The notes under the pieces: model-generated
Databases searched by the model: none
The model's input: only the letters and a program-made list of their open reading frames with translations
What the model was told of the DNA's origin: nothing
Shown here: positions 40,901 through 53,529 of the stretch, one piece after another
How positions within the stretch are numbered: the first letter of the stretch is position 1
Layout of the letters: every line of letters starts with the position of its first letter
Translations under genes and position numbers: made by a program
Source of the DNA: Clavelina lepadiformis
Taxonomy: Eukaryota > Chordata > Ascidiacea > Aplousobranchia > Clavelinidae
Assembly: GCF_947623445.1 (NCBI RefSeq)
Contig: NC_135245.1
Location: forward strand, 6,579,501-6,643,500
DNA length: 64,000 nucleotides
Direction: 5' to 3'

Positions 40901-43900
40901 ATCATCAGGATCGAAAACAAACTATGACTACTGGAAAATCCCCAGCGTCCGGTTATCCTAACAAATCGTCATCATTTTCTTCCCCTGGCTTTACTTCAAG
41001 TCACACTTCTCGAACTACAGAAACTAAACAAGAATTGAGGAATAATGAGCTGATAAGGAGAGCTTCAAGTGATCAGCTTTCGTCTCCACAAACCCCATCA
41101 TCTGGATATAGAACTGCATCATCTGGACATTATTCCTCTAGTCCATACACTGGTAGTGAGACTAGTAATAGTGTGGCTTCAAGGCCGTCTCAGGAAAGTG
41201 ATTCAGATCGATATCCAAAGCTAGTTAATGTTCAAAAACAAGACTGTAGTGTTCCAGCACAAACGAAAGCTCATACTACTGACAGTAGTGCGGTTTCAGC
41301 TAACATACGTAACCAAAAACCAGACATTAACAACCAACCAGGTTATCAGCGCAACTCTAAAGAACCTCCTGTTAAGGCACCTTTGGACCGAGTTAGTTCC
41401 GCACCCACTGAAGTAAATAGTTCTGGTGCCATTAACTTTCGAGTGGGGCAGAACCTTTCAATGCCCCAAACCCAGTCTTCTCACACATCTCATGTGAATA
41501 GCTCTAAGGGGTCTTCCAGTATGGCAAGTACAAACATAGTGAATGTTCCTGCCAGTAGTTCACATAACCCAGGCACATCGCCTAATCTGCCTCCATCACA
41601 AATTCCCATAAATACGAGTCAAATGCCACTGAATCGAAGGCATTCACAGCACCAAGTGGGCAAACAGCCTCATGGACAGTCTCCAAGTTCAACTTTTGCA
41701 CAAAAAAACGAGAGTGTGACAAGTAACAGCGGTACTAAAATTTCCGAGCCATCTACTAACAATCAACACCCAGATAGTTCTACTACTCTACGCCCACAGA
41801 ATGCAGCGATGCCTTTGAATGTTTCTACACAACATACCCAGCACCCAAGGGTGCCTTCATTTAACCTGCAGACCCAAGCCACGCAACCAATCAACAGCGG
41901 TCACCACACAACCTCAATGAAGCAACAAGGTTCTGACCATCCCGCCCAACCCCCAGGGCCATCTGTTCCACATGGTTTCGAACAGCGCTCATCCAACAGA
42001 AAGATTGACTCATCATTTCGAAATACTACGTCCAGTTCATCAAATATGCAGCAGCATACATTTAACTATGGTGTCTCTAATGCACCTTCTACAGGGGCAA
42101 CCCATAGCACTGGAAATGCCTCCACTGGCCGTGGAAGCTCATCCACATATCACCAGCAAGGTATTATTTATTAGTAACTGTATGGATTTATTATACATTT
42201 CGTTTGGTAGTTTTTATTCAAATTACATTCAGTTTGAAGTTATACACTATAAATGTGTTTATATTGGTATGAAAAATTTAAGTGAAGTTTATTGCCAAAT
42301 ACCAATTAGTATTTTCAAAACTAAATTGTTATAGCTAGGACCATTTTTTTGACTTATAATAATTTTTATCTGACTTCATTTTTATTGAGCTTTGACTTTT
42401 TTAACTTAACAAAATTAATTTATTTGTGGACGTTAATTTGTTTACAAACTGATTACATTGTTTAACAAATGACTATTACCTGTCTAAGTATTACCAAACA
42501 ATGGACAATCTGTGGTAAAAGTTATTGTATTTCAAGACAGTTTTCTTGTCTTTGCATGTTGATATCAGTGGCGTATTTAGGATTGCATTGAGGGGGTAGG
42601 GGCAAAAATTATTTTGAAAGTTTAATCCAAAATATCTACCTTATCCATCCCACCCAAAATGTGCAAAATTTTTAGGTTTTTAAGCCTCAACTATAACTTT
42701 AAATTATTTTGAAATAAAATGTATTCTCATATTATCTGTAAACAATAGCTCTGTTAATTTACGGAATACAATGATTTTGAAGTGCTATGCAACCTATTAC
42801 TATTACAGTATCATATATGAGTTGTGTTCGATAAGTAGCCACAAACAAGAAAATACGATGAACGAAAAGTATGAGTATGTAAAAACGCTCATAAATGGGT
42901 TAAAAATTTGTTTGTGAGGGAGAGACCATGGCCCAATTTATTCCCCTAAATACCCTAGTAGCTGATATGATTTAAATGTCATGCATTTTCTGGTTCATAA
43001 TACTTTTCTGTGCGTTTAGTAAAAAAGTAAAAATGCTTTTTATTTGCATAAAAATCTCGGAGAAAACTAAGATATTGATAACTTTAAGCTTAGTTGAAAT
43101 TTGACCTATTGTACTCAAGAGAATGGACTCCTAGCAACTATAAGTATTGTTACTATCCAATTTATGATAGGGAAACTGCTAAAGAAATTTTTTACTTTTC
43201 CATTTATATTATATATAACAATGTTAAGTTATAAGTTGGTTGCCAAGTTTTGATTAAAATATGAAAACATGGATGAAGCCACACAAAACTTTAACGAGTT
43301 TTTCAACTTACGAAAGCTTGTTAGTTTGATTAAAATGCATCATATTTATTTGTTACAGCTACATCATCAAGTGATACAAATGTGGTTATGCAAAATCCAA
43401 CTATGGCTAACTTTGGTTTGACCCCCTGGTCCTTATCTCAGCCCCAGCACAGTGACATGAACAACCCCAGTCCCCATGTTAATGCACAGAGGAAAACTAG
43501 CTCTTCCTCTGGTAAGAAAACTTTAGAAATAGCAATAAGTGTTACAGAAGTAAATATGACATCTTTATAACACCTGGTCATTGTTTTGTAAGAATTCACT
43601 TTATCTTTTCATTAATACAATAGTGATAAGTCATCTGTGGTTTATTCCCAGGTGGGTTTACACCTCAAAAACCATCTGGTCACAGTCAGTCAGTACCGTC
43701 TCAACCTCAACAACCACAACAACCACAGCAGCAGCAGAGTATGCAAGCCCACAGGACACCCTCATCCCATCCATATCATGGGAGCACCACTAGCATGACA
43801 TCAACCAAAGCACCTCCGCCTAACATGCAAAGCGGTTAGTTGTCTATTCTTTTACATACTTTTCTTTACTTCACTGGATTGTAGGAATGTGCAATATGCA

Positions 43901-46900
43901 AACATTTTTCAAGAATTAATTGTTAAAATTAATACAAGAATTATTTTTTCTGAATCCAGAATTTTGAATCCTATTTAACAATAGTTTAGCTAAAAATCTC
44001 AAGCTCAAGAACTCTTTCTAATCTTACCTCAACACAGACGCTTTGAAATTATTGATATTTGGTGGTATAAATAAGATGACAATTGACAAAGTGCGGCTAA
44101 ATTTGTATTGACCAATGCGTGCGGTGCTTGGTCTTGCAACTTGAAATCAAACTAAACAAGCAAAATCTAACGGGAATGCAAATGAAAGCATTAACGCTTT
44201 TCAACCTGCAAGAGGGTATACACTGGTGCAAACAGGAGATACTGTAGTAGATATGAAGTGGAGGTGAAACGTGGCCCATCATTAAATCTATATTTTTTAT
44301 ACATTTTCATAATTGTAGTTTAAAGCTAGTATATAATTATTATTTTTTTGTTAAACAAAATTTTATGATTGTGTTTTTGAGAATTTATTTCATTTTTTGG
44401 CTAATCTTTAACGGTGGATAACAGCTAATTTTTAGTTATGCAAATGAAGTTTTTGAGAAGCATAAGAAAAAGCAAAACATCTTCTGACAGTTTAAAAAGT
44501 GCAGCATTAAATAAAAATAATAATGAAAAAGTGGTTAGTAGGAGTACGAAAGAATGCAAAATTCTTTTTGGTTCTTTTGAGATTCTGTTCATACAGATCA
44601 GTTATTCGAAAATGCTTATCCCTACAGAGTTGATACATTAACTTTGTTGTATTAAATTGAAACCTTACTGATCACAAATGGGTTGCTATCTGGTATGTGG
44701 TTAACATTTACCATTTATTTTTTCTAATTATTATACTGATATTTGTTGTTTTATTTACCTGTTCTTCTAAACAATTCAAAAACGTTTAAATATTAAAGGA
44801 GGTCATCCACCTGTGAAACACAGGAATCCAAGTACATCGAGCAACACTGACAGTCATGCAGGCAGCAATGTTCCTGCTTCAAAGCATCATCAGAGACATT
44901 CAAACGCCTCCAATACTGTCTCGTCAGGTGCTTCAGGTTCTGCGCATACTGGTTCTGGCCAGTCAGCGATGCAAGGGTCTGCTATGTCAGCAGCATCCCG
45001 TAGACACTCTGGAAATGCATCACAGTACCAGGTAATTATTACTCTTGGCATTTATGTCATTAGTCATTGCTATACTTGTTTAATTTTAGTAGATTAGACT
45101 TTACCCAGTGTCAATTAATTTAACACTGAAAAAAGTTGCTCATTCGAACATAATTTTCCTATTTTATTTTTACCATACTTTGATAGGTATCATGTACCAA
45201 CGATAAAGGTATCATGTACTCCGTAATGGAGTCGTTTTTAGGCTTTATTATCCAAAGTGTTCAGAATTTAGAGCATGTACTGTGATTAGAGTAATATTTT
45301 TCTTGTACTTGTTTAGTTTTTCGAACAGCACTGCATTTTATCATGGTTCAGAATTAGTTAACACTTCAATCCAAGCTTTATCAAAACTAGATTTTCAGAG
45401 TTTCAGCATAACCCAAACTTGTTTAAGTTAACCGACACAAGCTTTCGATCAAATAGGCACTCCATTATGGGCAAACATGTTAGGATTGTAATAAAAGTTA
45501 TATTGGAGAGAGATTAAATGCCACCGCAATAATACAAAACAATGTTGATTTTCAAGCTAAATAGGTGTATATTGGAAAATATTCCAGCAGCACATGGTTT
45601 AATCTCCTTTGGCTATGCCCTTTGGTTTTTAATGTGGTTTCACTTTTGTATTACATCAAATTTCCCAATTTAAACTTGTTCTATTGTTTGACTTATAAGC
45701 AACAGAAGGATTACATGGGTTATCACATCCCACCTACTCCTGCTCCCACTCCAAGAGATGTGAGGACCTCAGCTTATTCTCCGCATCAGCAGAATGGACT
45801 CCTTTCATCGGGAGCGATGGCTAATAATAACGCCGCATTGTTACATCAGGACCTGACAGCTTCAGCCACACTAAGGTGACTTAAGTGCTGTGCCAGATCA
45901 ATACTTTCTACATATTACTTTGTCTGGGTTGATTTGCTTGGAAACTTACATAAGACCACTAGTCACTTGTCTACAGCACCTTTTCTGTTCAAACTTTCAC
46001 AAGGGGATTTCCAAGCTCGCCGACGTTGTAGTCATATTTAAGTGTTTTGCCTACGGCATAATATGTGACAGTTTAATTAGCAAAGAAGTTTTTTGTGTTC
46101 AGGGCACTTCAACAGCAACATAAAACCGATCGTCCTACACATCCTGCCGCCGCCAGCATGCTCCATTATGCGGCGGCGGCGGCAGCACAGCAATCTCAAG
46201 GAGCTGTAGCTGCTGCAAGTGAACAATACAATCGCCTTGCTGCGTCAGGTAGCTTAATACCAGCGAATGTACTTCGAATGAAATAATAGCGTTGGTCAAA
46301 GGACTCAGTATAAGCCTTTGAGTGTGTTCTTGTTACCTTAAAACTTGGTTAATTAGGTTAACCACTACTTAGTTGTTATGAAATAATAACAATAAGTTAA
46401 TTGCCATATAATATTAAACTTTTTAACAGCTCATCATCGTGCCACGTCCCAACATGCCCATGCACTAGCAGGTGTCTATCATCCTCATGCCCAGAATGTT
46501 TCTACGTCGTCAGCACAAGCTGCTGCCCATCTCAGCACACCATGGCTGCAAGTAAGTTTTTGCATCTGCCTCCTGTGTCTATTTCTAAGATAACTGTATC
46601 TATTAATCAGTAATTGTCAACAGTGGGCCGATAATTTATTGCAGGAAGTGAAGACGTTTGTCAGCATAGTACAAGACAGTACAGAGTGCTTTCGTTTTAA
46701 TTGTATTTTTTTTTTCAATTATTTTGAAATCTTTATCCTCCCAGGCTGCTCCTGGTGCCGGTTATCCAAGTAATCTTCTTCCCCATCCTCATATAGATCC
46801 GGTATATCAACTCATGCAACAGTCGGGCATGCACGGTCAAGTAAGCTTATTAACCAGTCACTGTAGTTATGCCATATTTAGTATGACTCAGTGAGTAAAT

Positions 46901-47066
46901 TTCCTGCCATTGAAGGCGAAACATTTGAATCATGTAGTAGTAAAGACAGCTGAAGTTTAATTTGTTTATTGTTTATTTATTTTTCTAGTATCCGATGTAT
47001 TCCAACCCGGTCATGCAACAATTGCATCAGCAGCAGCTTCATCATAGAATGTTGCCGAAATACTAA
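34968..47066 (+). CDS. CECR2: CECR2-like bromodomain chromatin-remodelling protein, complete
   Basis: CECR2 is the bromodomain partner of ISWI (CERF complex). 23 coding exons: 34968-35072, 35171-35280, 35362-35530, 35951-36054, 36212-36335, 36914-37094, 37222-37397, 37545-37640, 37755-37917, 38032-38308, 38378-38570, 38737-38829, 38926-39052, 39280-39423, 39527-42160, 43359-43511, 43652-43834, 44799-45031, 45700-45875, 46103-46248, 46430-46551, 46745-46840 and 46989-47066. They sum to 5883 nt, 1960 aa. The N-terminus is diagnostic ([50 protein letters not shown]). Exons 12-14 give the bromodomain (about residues 567-640), with [25 protein letters not shown] and the acetyl-lysine-binding Asn in [11 protein letters not shown]-hook-like [15 protein letters not shown] and RGRGRP motifs lie on both sides of it. 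The C-terminal half is Ser/Thr/Pro/Gln/His-rich and poorly conserved; exon 15 alone is 2634 nt. The first ATG after an in-frame stop at 34908 is used. Confidence 0.94.
42566..42961. mobile_element. hAT-like nonautonomous element in CECR2 intron 15
   Basis: Left end CAGTGGCGTATTTAGG, right end CCTAAATACCCTAGTA, flanked by GTTGATAT and GCTGATAT (7 of 8). About 396 bp, noncoding. Confidence 0.65.
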
Positions 47067-47310
47067 ACTCGTTTCAGGCGGAGAATGAAGATAACGTGGA
47101 GAGCCATGTCTCTAACAAAGAGACTGGAACTGTGAGAAGATATATTGGTCTGCATTGGTTACTTGATTTGGACTCGTGGAGAAGTGTACTGATTGGGAAA
47201 TACTTGTCGATACATTCTACCCAGCTATATGCATGGAAAGCTGGAGTTTGGGGTTGGGTTGGGTTGGAGAACCAATATCTTTATACGTCATGAAATTTGT
47301 CTTCATAAAC

Positions 47311-47316
47311 AATAAA
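47311..47316 (+). terminator. poly(A) signal of CECR2
   Basis: AATAAA 245 bases downstream of the CECR2 stop codon, the first canonical signal on this strand after the gene. Confidence 0.65.
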
Positions 47317-48590
47317 TCAATGACAATTTTCCTATTTTGCTCTTTGCTGATTTAGCTGGTCGTTAACATGATACCCTTTTAATGATATTGCACTTTTTTA
47401 TTTCATCACGATACTTTTGCCCGATTCTATCACTTTATCACAGTTAATTCGTATGATTTAATGCTCATAGTCCGTCGTGTTTTTGAAATGATCAAATTTA
47501 TTCGGTTTTGTGAAAAACCTTGTTCATGAGGTATTTTTTTCACTTGTTTATATATTATTACGGTTTTCAGATGTAGACGATGTGTGTCTTTGCATGTTAA
47601 CAAAGGCAATGTTTCTACGAATCGCTTTCTTTATGATCAAACTAATACTTCTGTAATTTTCAGCAACGGTGCATATTTTTTTATCTTGCAAAGTTTTAAT
47701 GATATGTCAGTTTCAACGTTTGTGTGTCTTATTAATTCCTTTTTTGTTTTTACCTTTTTCATATGAGAACTTTTTATGAAATTCGTGTTAATTTTAACAT
47801 GTTTGGCAACTGCTCACGTTGACAATTTTTATATGTATTATTATCAACATGTGGGCAGCAACCATTTCCGTACTGCCCGAATCAACGATTTTGCAATGCA
47901 AAAAAGTGTTTTTACAAACTAATAAAATTAAAAATCAGCGCTTTAACCACAACTTCGTGCCATTTTAGCTGCTAGACCTGAAAAAATTTCCATTTTTTCT
48001 TCAGAAACTTATAATGGACGATGAGTTAGTATTATGTCAAGGTTTTGAGTTGCACTCTGTTGAAGCATTGTTTGTGTCAGTTTGTATCACTGGCGCTGAT
48101 ATCTGCAGTATTACTTGAAACGCACGCCAAATGTATAACAGTTTTGTTATTTGTATATACTGCTGGCATTTGAAGTCAGATTATAAGCTACTGTACTTCG
48201 CCTATTCGGTCTTTTTGCTCTGCGTTTACTTTATTATTATCTTGTACTTTTTGTAAAACCGTAATATTTGCTTTTTAATTGCCCCTATCTGCGTTTCTTT
48301 ATTCTTTTTTGATTCGAATGTTGCTGCGGCATAATATGCTATGTGCGCTTTCTGACATTTGTAGCAAATACAGTCTACTCGAATCAGTTCTTTTGCTTGA
48401 GTTCTCACTTAACAGCGTAGCCCTGTGATGTTGCGAGATGCTGCTAAAAGACCGTTAGAAAGTGATGGATGAATGGCTTCCTGAAATTTTTTAATACGTT
48501 GAAAAATTTGCAATAACTATAACATCGTCAGAGTACGGTTATGAACACCAGCCTAACTGCAGTTTGGCCGTCATAGGTAATTGTACATGG
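47317..48590. other. CECR2 3' flank, no gene seen
   Basis: A/T-rich sequence without a supported coding frame; it could include a longer alternative 3' UTR. Confidence 0.35.
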
Positions 48591-48784
48591 CAGGGGTGGG
48601 CAAACTTGTTCAATAAAAGAGCCACTTGTGGAAAACTACAAACACCAGCAAGCCGCATAATCAATAGTGTCAATACAAATACGGTATGCGATGTATGGAT
48701 AATGAATAATAATTAATAGATATTCCTATTCAGCTAGAAGACTTTCAAAAAACATGTCGGCAAGCCGCAGTTAGCCCACCTTTG
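48591..48784. mobile_element. hAT-type element, family C copy 2, uninterrupted
   Basis: 194 bp, CAGGGGTGGGCAAAC to GCCCACCTTTG, flanked by GTACATGG and GTATATGG (7 of 8). It matches the two halves of the split copy at 28023-28574, which proves the nesting there. Confidence 0.87.
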
Positions 48785-49499
48785 GTATATGGGTTACTTA
48801 TAGTTTAAAACTAAATCAATGGAAAAACATAATTGTGAGAACGACCAAATTAGTAGGGTTGCGAGTAAAACTGTCATTCTACACAATTGGAGAAGGCTCA
48901 TTGGTCGTTTTCTGTAGGTCACTTTCATTTGCTGTAGTAGTGTAGTCCATTAGAAAGAGTTGTTTCCAACCGGGGTTTATTGCTGTTTTTCAACTCCAGT
49001 AATTATGAATACTACTTTCCGGAAATTTTGTATAATGCAATATAGAAAAGTCTATATTAACTGTTTCTTTGCAGGTTTTAATATTATATACAAATATCTT
49101 TAAAGCCACGTGGACGTTGAAACGGTGCACTGCCAAGTTTGTAATTTAAAGGCCACGATATAACTTTCCATAGAATGTGTCGTTTACTTTTCGACGTGGC
49201 CTTAAAAGTTTTATTTTAGTTTTAAAGTTATTTCGAACTTATCGCTGGCAGTTTTTCCATAGACTGACGTGTCCGTTACGGCAGATAATTTTCATTGCTC
49301 GTCCTCTTATGGCATACCCACTTGAAACCGTTTGGATGTTTTTCTTTGAATTTTTCTTTTCAGCGCGCAACTGTAAGTGTATCGATTTTCAACTTAATAG
49401 AAGAGTGATTGTGACATCACAATGTTGAAGCATTTTACAATGCCACATCGTCCCGCGATTGTCATAATTGCATGGGACGATTTGATTGGACGTCCAAGA

Positions 49500-49592
49500 G
49501 TCTATAAGTAGCAGATGGGTTCCAGAACGTGTCATTTCAATTTTCAAACAAACTGAACTGGAATTCGACTTCACTTTCAGAAATAAGTCACC
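49500..49592 (+). promoter_or_regulatory. TATA promoter and noncoding first exon of the EF-hand gene
   Basis: CTATAAGTAG at 49502-49511 is a good TATA box. About 30 bases downstream transcription would begin near 49530-49540, and a strong donor, CACCG/GTAAGT, follows at 49592. The partner acceptor, ATGTTTAG, lies 12 nt before the start codon at 50082. A TGACATCA site is about 90 bases upstream of the TATA box. Confidence 0.6.
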
Positions 49593-50081
49593 GGTAAGTT
49601 TCTTGTTTTTTATCTATTAACTTTTTAGTTCATTTATGTTTATTTAAATTAATGTAAAAATGAAAGCAAAACTTTTTTAAGCAGCTGTTAATGCTATTGC
49701 AACAGAAAAGTATTATTAATTAAATATTCTCACAAATTTTATTAACTTTGAAATAAGGATATAAAACACTATACATAAATATATAGAATATTATCCAAAT
49801 TATTTAATAATTATTTCAAGGACGTGGCTGTAAGTTGTAAAGAATATTAACTCATAAATATCTGCTTTATTATTTATAACTCATGAAATATTTTATGAAA
49901 TATTTGTATTTTATCAATAGCATTATTTATTTCTAATGAACTTTAATTACTAATATTAAATTACTTTAAATTGTCGCAAACATATTGAAGTTATATAGCA
50001 TTGGTCATAATAAGTATATTTGATTATAACTAAACTGTTCATGTGCGTAATAAATCTGACTATGTTTAGAAACTCATCAAT

Positions 50082-52788
50082 ATGAAACTCACACTTTATC
50101 TTCTTCTTGTTCTTGCCTTGGTTACCCCACATCTCGCTTTTGCTCAGGAAAGCGAAAGGTAAATTCTATTTAATAAAGTCGGCCTGTAGTTTGATATGCA
50201 AACAACTTTTCAGGTTAAACATGGCCTACATAATACAATGATTTTATAAATTGTAGAATTGGGATTTCTACTGAATATTCATTATGTTTTTTGATATGTT
50301 TTTGATAAAAGTTCTTATTTATAAATACAATTTTTTTTTGTATAATGATAAAATGCAACAGAGTATGATTAACTTGCATATTAGTCATAAAATGTTGTAA
50401 TTTTTAGTGAGGATGCCGAAGTTACAACCGGTAATTATAATTATTCATGCATTTTCATCTTTCATTTACATGTATGCTGTTTTCATTCACCTGTCGGTTG
50501 ATTTTCCATCTCACCAAACCTACGGATGTTGCATCCGATAACCAATAATCATTTCATCATTCATCTCATGACTGTAACGTCATCATTCATCTTACGTATG
50601 ACCTACGTGGCAAAAACTCGAACTACCAACGCTTACTCTTGTCATCGCTCGCGAACTCGACAATCGGCGGACGATTGCCGCCCGTACGCAACCGGATATA
50701 TATTGCTATGGATACGGCATCCTTCAAAACTTCGATGACTTGGTTAGCGCAGAGCGGCCGCCAATCTAGCATCATACTGGGCAAACCGAGCGCAGCAGAT
50801 TAGAGCCATTAGAAGGCAGCAGGTTAGTTGGAGTTACCCAACTGGCTCATGATACCAGATTCAAAACGTGGTAATGAGCACTTTTGTAATATTTTTGCAG
50901 CAAGCGCGCATGTATTATAGGGGGGCTCCGGTCCCAAGAGGAACATTCATACCTCCTTGGGTGGCGTATAGTGAGTTTTTCATTGAAAAATTTTTTTTAT
51001 TTTGATTGGTCGTTTAAGCAAGTCTATTAATTTGTTTCCGCGTTTTATTAGTTGCATAATTAAGACTAATTTCATAATCTATTCATATTTTTCATTTATC
51101 TTTTGTCATTCAATCTTGTTGCGCTCACCAGTGTCGCTGCTGCTTTCTTATCATGCTTTTGAGATCATCTCGCCAGTGTAATGGTCATCACCACCACCAT
51201 CATTATCATTTTCGTCACTGCTAATTCGCTATCTTCAACAGCGCCATTACTGATCATTTTTCGGTTTTAACTTAATGTTTGCTTTCATATTGTGATTAAA
51301 CTATTCTTATTTGATCAGTAGTTCCATATTCACTATTGAGAGAAATAAAAACGTGTAAGCAACACAAGTGTCAAAGTAAATTCAGCAAGAAATTCATTAT
51401 TAATCAAACCAAATTGTCCCAAACGTTCTTTTCATACGTCACAAAATATTTTCGCCGTAAATGATCTCAGAAGCGGAAGAGGCAGCCACTGGAGAGGAAG
51501 AAAGTGACGATGCTAAAACTGATGACGCAGAAAAACCCAACGAAGAAGGAAAGAAGGAACTAGAATTGCAAGACTTGCAGTTGTGGGCTAGCATGGATTT
51601 GGACAAAGATGGAAAACTCACAGTCGAAGAATTTGAAAGGTAAAATGAAAGGTTCAAAGGTTCAACTACAGTATTAAATTGTACTTTCAGATTTTAGTAT
51701 TTTGTTTCGAAACGCCTCTAACCGTTTCTATTTATAGATTCTCTCGTTCACCAAATGCTATTGCTTTCGTTCGTCAGATGAAGGCACACAAAGCAGTAGA
51801 AGCCTGGGCTGAAAGTAAATTTTTTAAGATATGAGTAATATTATATATACTGTAGTGCATAGTGTATACTTATGCTTCATGCACTAAATTTCCTTTACCG
51901 ATTGTTTGATTCTACGATTTGACACTTCTTTTCTCTGTAGAGGTCGGTATGAACGTTGAACAGGCAAAGGCTGCTATGATGGTCGGTGCAAACGCCCAGC
52001 GCCGCCAACAAGCACTCAGCCAACAATATTACACCCGTCTTCAAACCGAACGAAGAAGGCAAGCAATAGCTCAAAGGAACCAACAAGTTTACCAGGCCCG
52101 ACAAATGCAACAAAACTACTGGTCCCGACTTGGTGTAAGTACCGCTTTAGATATAAAATTCATGATTTGGTCATCCGGATAACGCCATCGCGTTACGAAA
52201 CATATTAGAACAAGCTTGTTGATTAGCAGACATTGCTGTGTTGCGTAATAATTAATCGATTCATTTTTAGTTGTTTCATTTTATTTCCTTGTTCATATTT
52301 TTCATTCTTCTTAGCATAATGTCATTTTAACTGTTTTGTGAAAAGTGCATGAAGGTCAAACATCGTACTTAAAAGGTGTTAACTTGTAGCTTTGGTTTAA
52401 GGTAAAGCTGTGCCTTATGTACAACACGGTAATGCTGTAGAATAAATTTTGCACTTCATTTCAGAATCGTCAGCGTATTAACCCATACATGCAGGTAAAC
52501 TAACAATTTTTCAATGTGATTGTTGTCATTCCACTTATCTCATTGCGTGTTAAATTTGTCACATCACTTCATGTAGACGTTCATTGCTCCTGGTGTTCTA
52601 TAATCTATTTCATAATCAAATTAGTTCATAGCAATTTAGAGAGAATATTCCTGCCTGCTTTGACAGAAGCACTGTAATATTTTTTTACTGCAGGAATATC
52701 TTATTTTTATACGTTTTATATTTTGCCTTGGCAGCAACAATACTACCAAGCCATGAGACGCGCGGCCCGCAGACGCGAAGAATTGTAA
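50082..52788 (+). CDS. secreted single-EF-hand protein, family not recognised
   Basis: Nine coding exons: 50082-50158, 50408-50430, 50755-50822, 50901-50970, 51471-51639, 51738-51814, 51941-52134, 52465-52494 and 52735-52788, giving 762 nt and 253 aa, with phases agreeing throughout. Exon 1 encodes a classical signal peptide (MKLTLYLLLVLALVTPHLAFA, written as KLTLYLLLVLALVT then PHLAFA/QESE). Residues about 25-80 include a Gln/Arg/Ala segment and VPRGTFIPPWVAY. An acidic Glu/Asp stretch follows, then one EF-hand loop, DLDKDGKLTVEE, with all Ca2+-ligand positions intact, near residue 127. The C-terminal third is Gln/Arg/Tyr-rich (RRRQAIAQRNQQVYQARQMQ) and ends RRAARRREEL. No transmembrane segment is seen. 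Exon 3 needs the last of three closely spaced AGs as acceptor to keep frame. An extracellular Ca2+-binding or matrix role is inference only. Confidence 0.78.
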
Positions 52789-53138
52789 GATGGATCTTTG
52801 AAGAAGTACAGGATTTGCAAACATAGACCGATGTTTTAGAGGAAATTTTTGTACATGTATATTTGTGTGAAATCGAGTTTATCGTTAAGTCTATTCGACC
52901 ATAAGCCAGTCTAGATGAAAATGCTTTCACTGCCAGATCACAGTGCAATAAATTATATCAGATCGATTATGTTAAAATTGGTTAAAATAGCTGCTTGGCC
53001 ATTTCTACTGTTTTGCAAATGTTTTAAAGCATATCCGACCTGTTTCTAGTAGAATGTACATAACCCAATACTTTGATTTGACAACGCAATTTGGTTCTTT
53101 GTACGAATGTAAAACTGAAGCCGTAGCAAATCTCTGTC

Positions 53139-53158
53139 AATAAATTAGTTCAAATAAA
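53139..53158 (+). terminator. two poly(A) signals of the EF-hand gene
   Basis: AATAAA at 53139-53144 and 53153-53158, about 350-370 bases after the stop; an earlier AATAAA lies near 52947. They face the minus-strand signal of the convergent neighbour. Confidence 0.6.
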
Positions 53159-53178
53159 ACGACTAATTTTCCACATTA

Positions 53179-53184
53179 TTTATT
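53179..53184 (-). terminator. poly(A) signal of the MSANTD3-like gene
   Basis: TTTATT on the plus strand (AATAAA on the minus), about 345 bases downstream of the minus-strand stop at 53530. Confidence 0.55.
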
Positions 53185-53529
53185 GAGCTCTAAACCGAAG
53201 ACAAAGTCTAAAGCACTTAATCAAATTGTAGCTTATATATATTGGCGAAAAAAATAAAAATTTACCCCACCGAATAAACGCACAAAATCAGCGACAGCGA
53301 CCTATTAAACTAAATATTTCGACGAATAAATTCCATTTGGCGCCTTAGCAATGGTATGCGAATGGATAAACGTCTGTGACTCCAAACAGTTTTGCTAAGA
53401 AGTTGCTCACAAATTTAAGGTTCATTCCATTTACAAGGAAATATGTGGGAAAATGATCAATTTTATACATCCCGTAAGTCCATGCTAGATTTAGAATCGT
53501 TCACATTTCAGTTACTCCTTTAGTAGTGT

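Noticed and set aside
50526..50738. 70-codon frame in intron 2 of the EF-hand gene, GC-richer than its surroundings
   Set aside because: There is no AG acceptor anywhere upstream in the interval, so it cannot be spliced in; the composition fits a long AG-free branch-point region.
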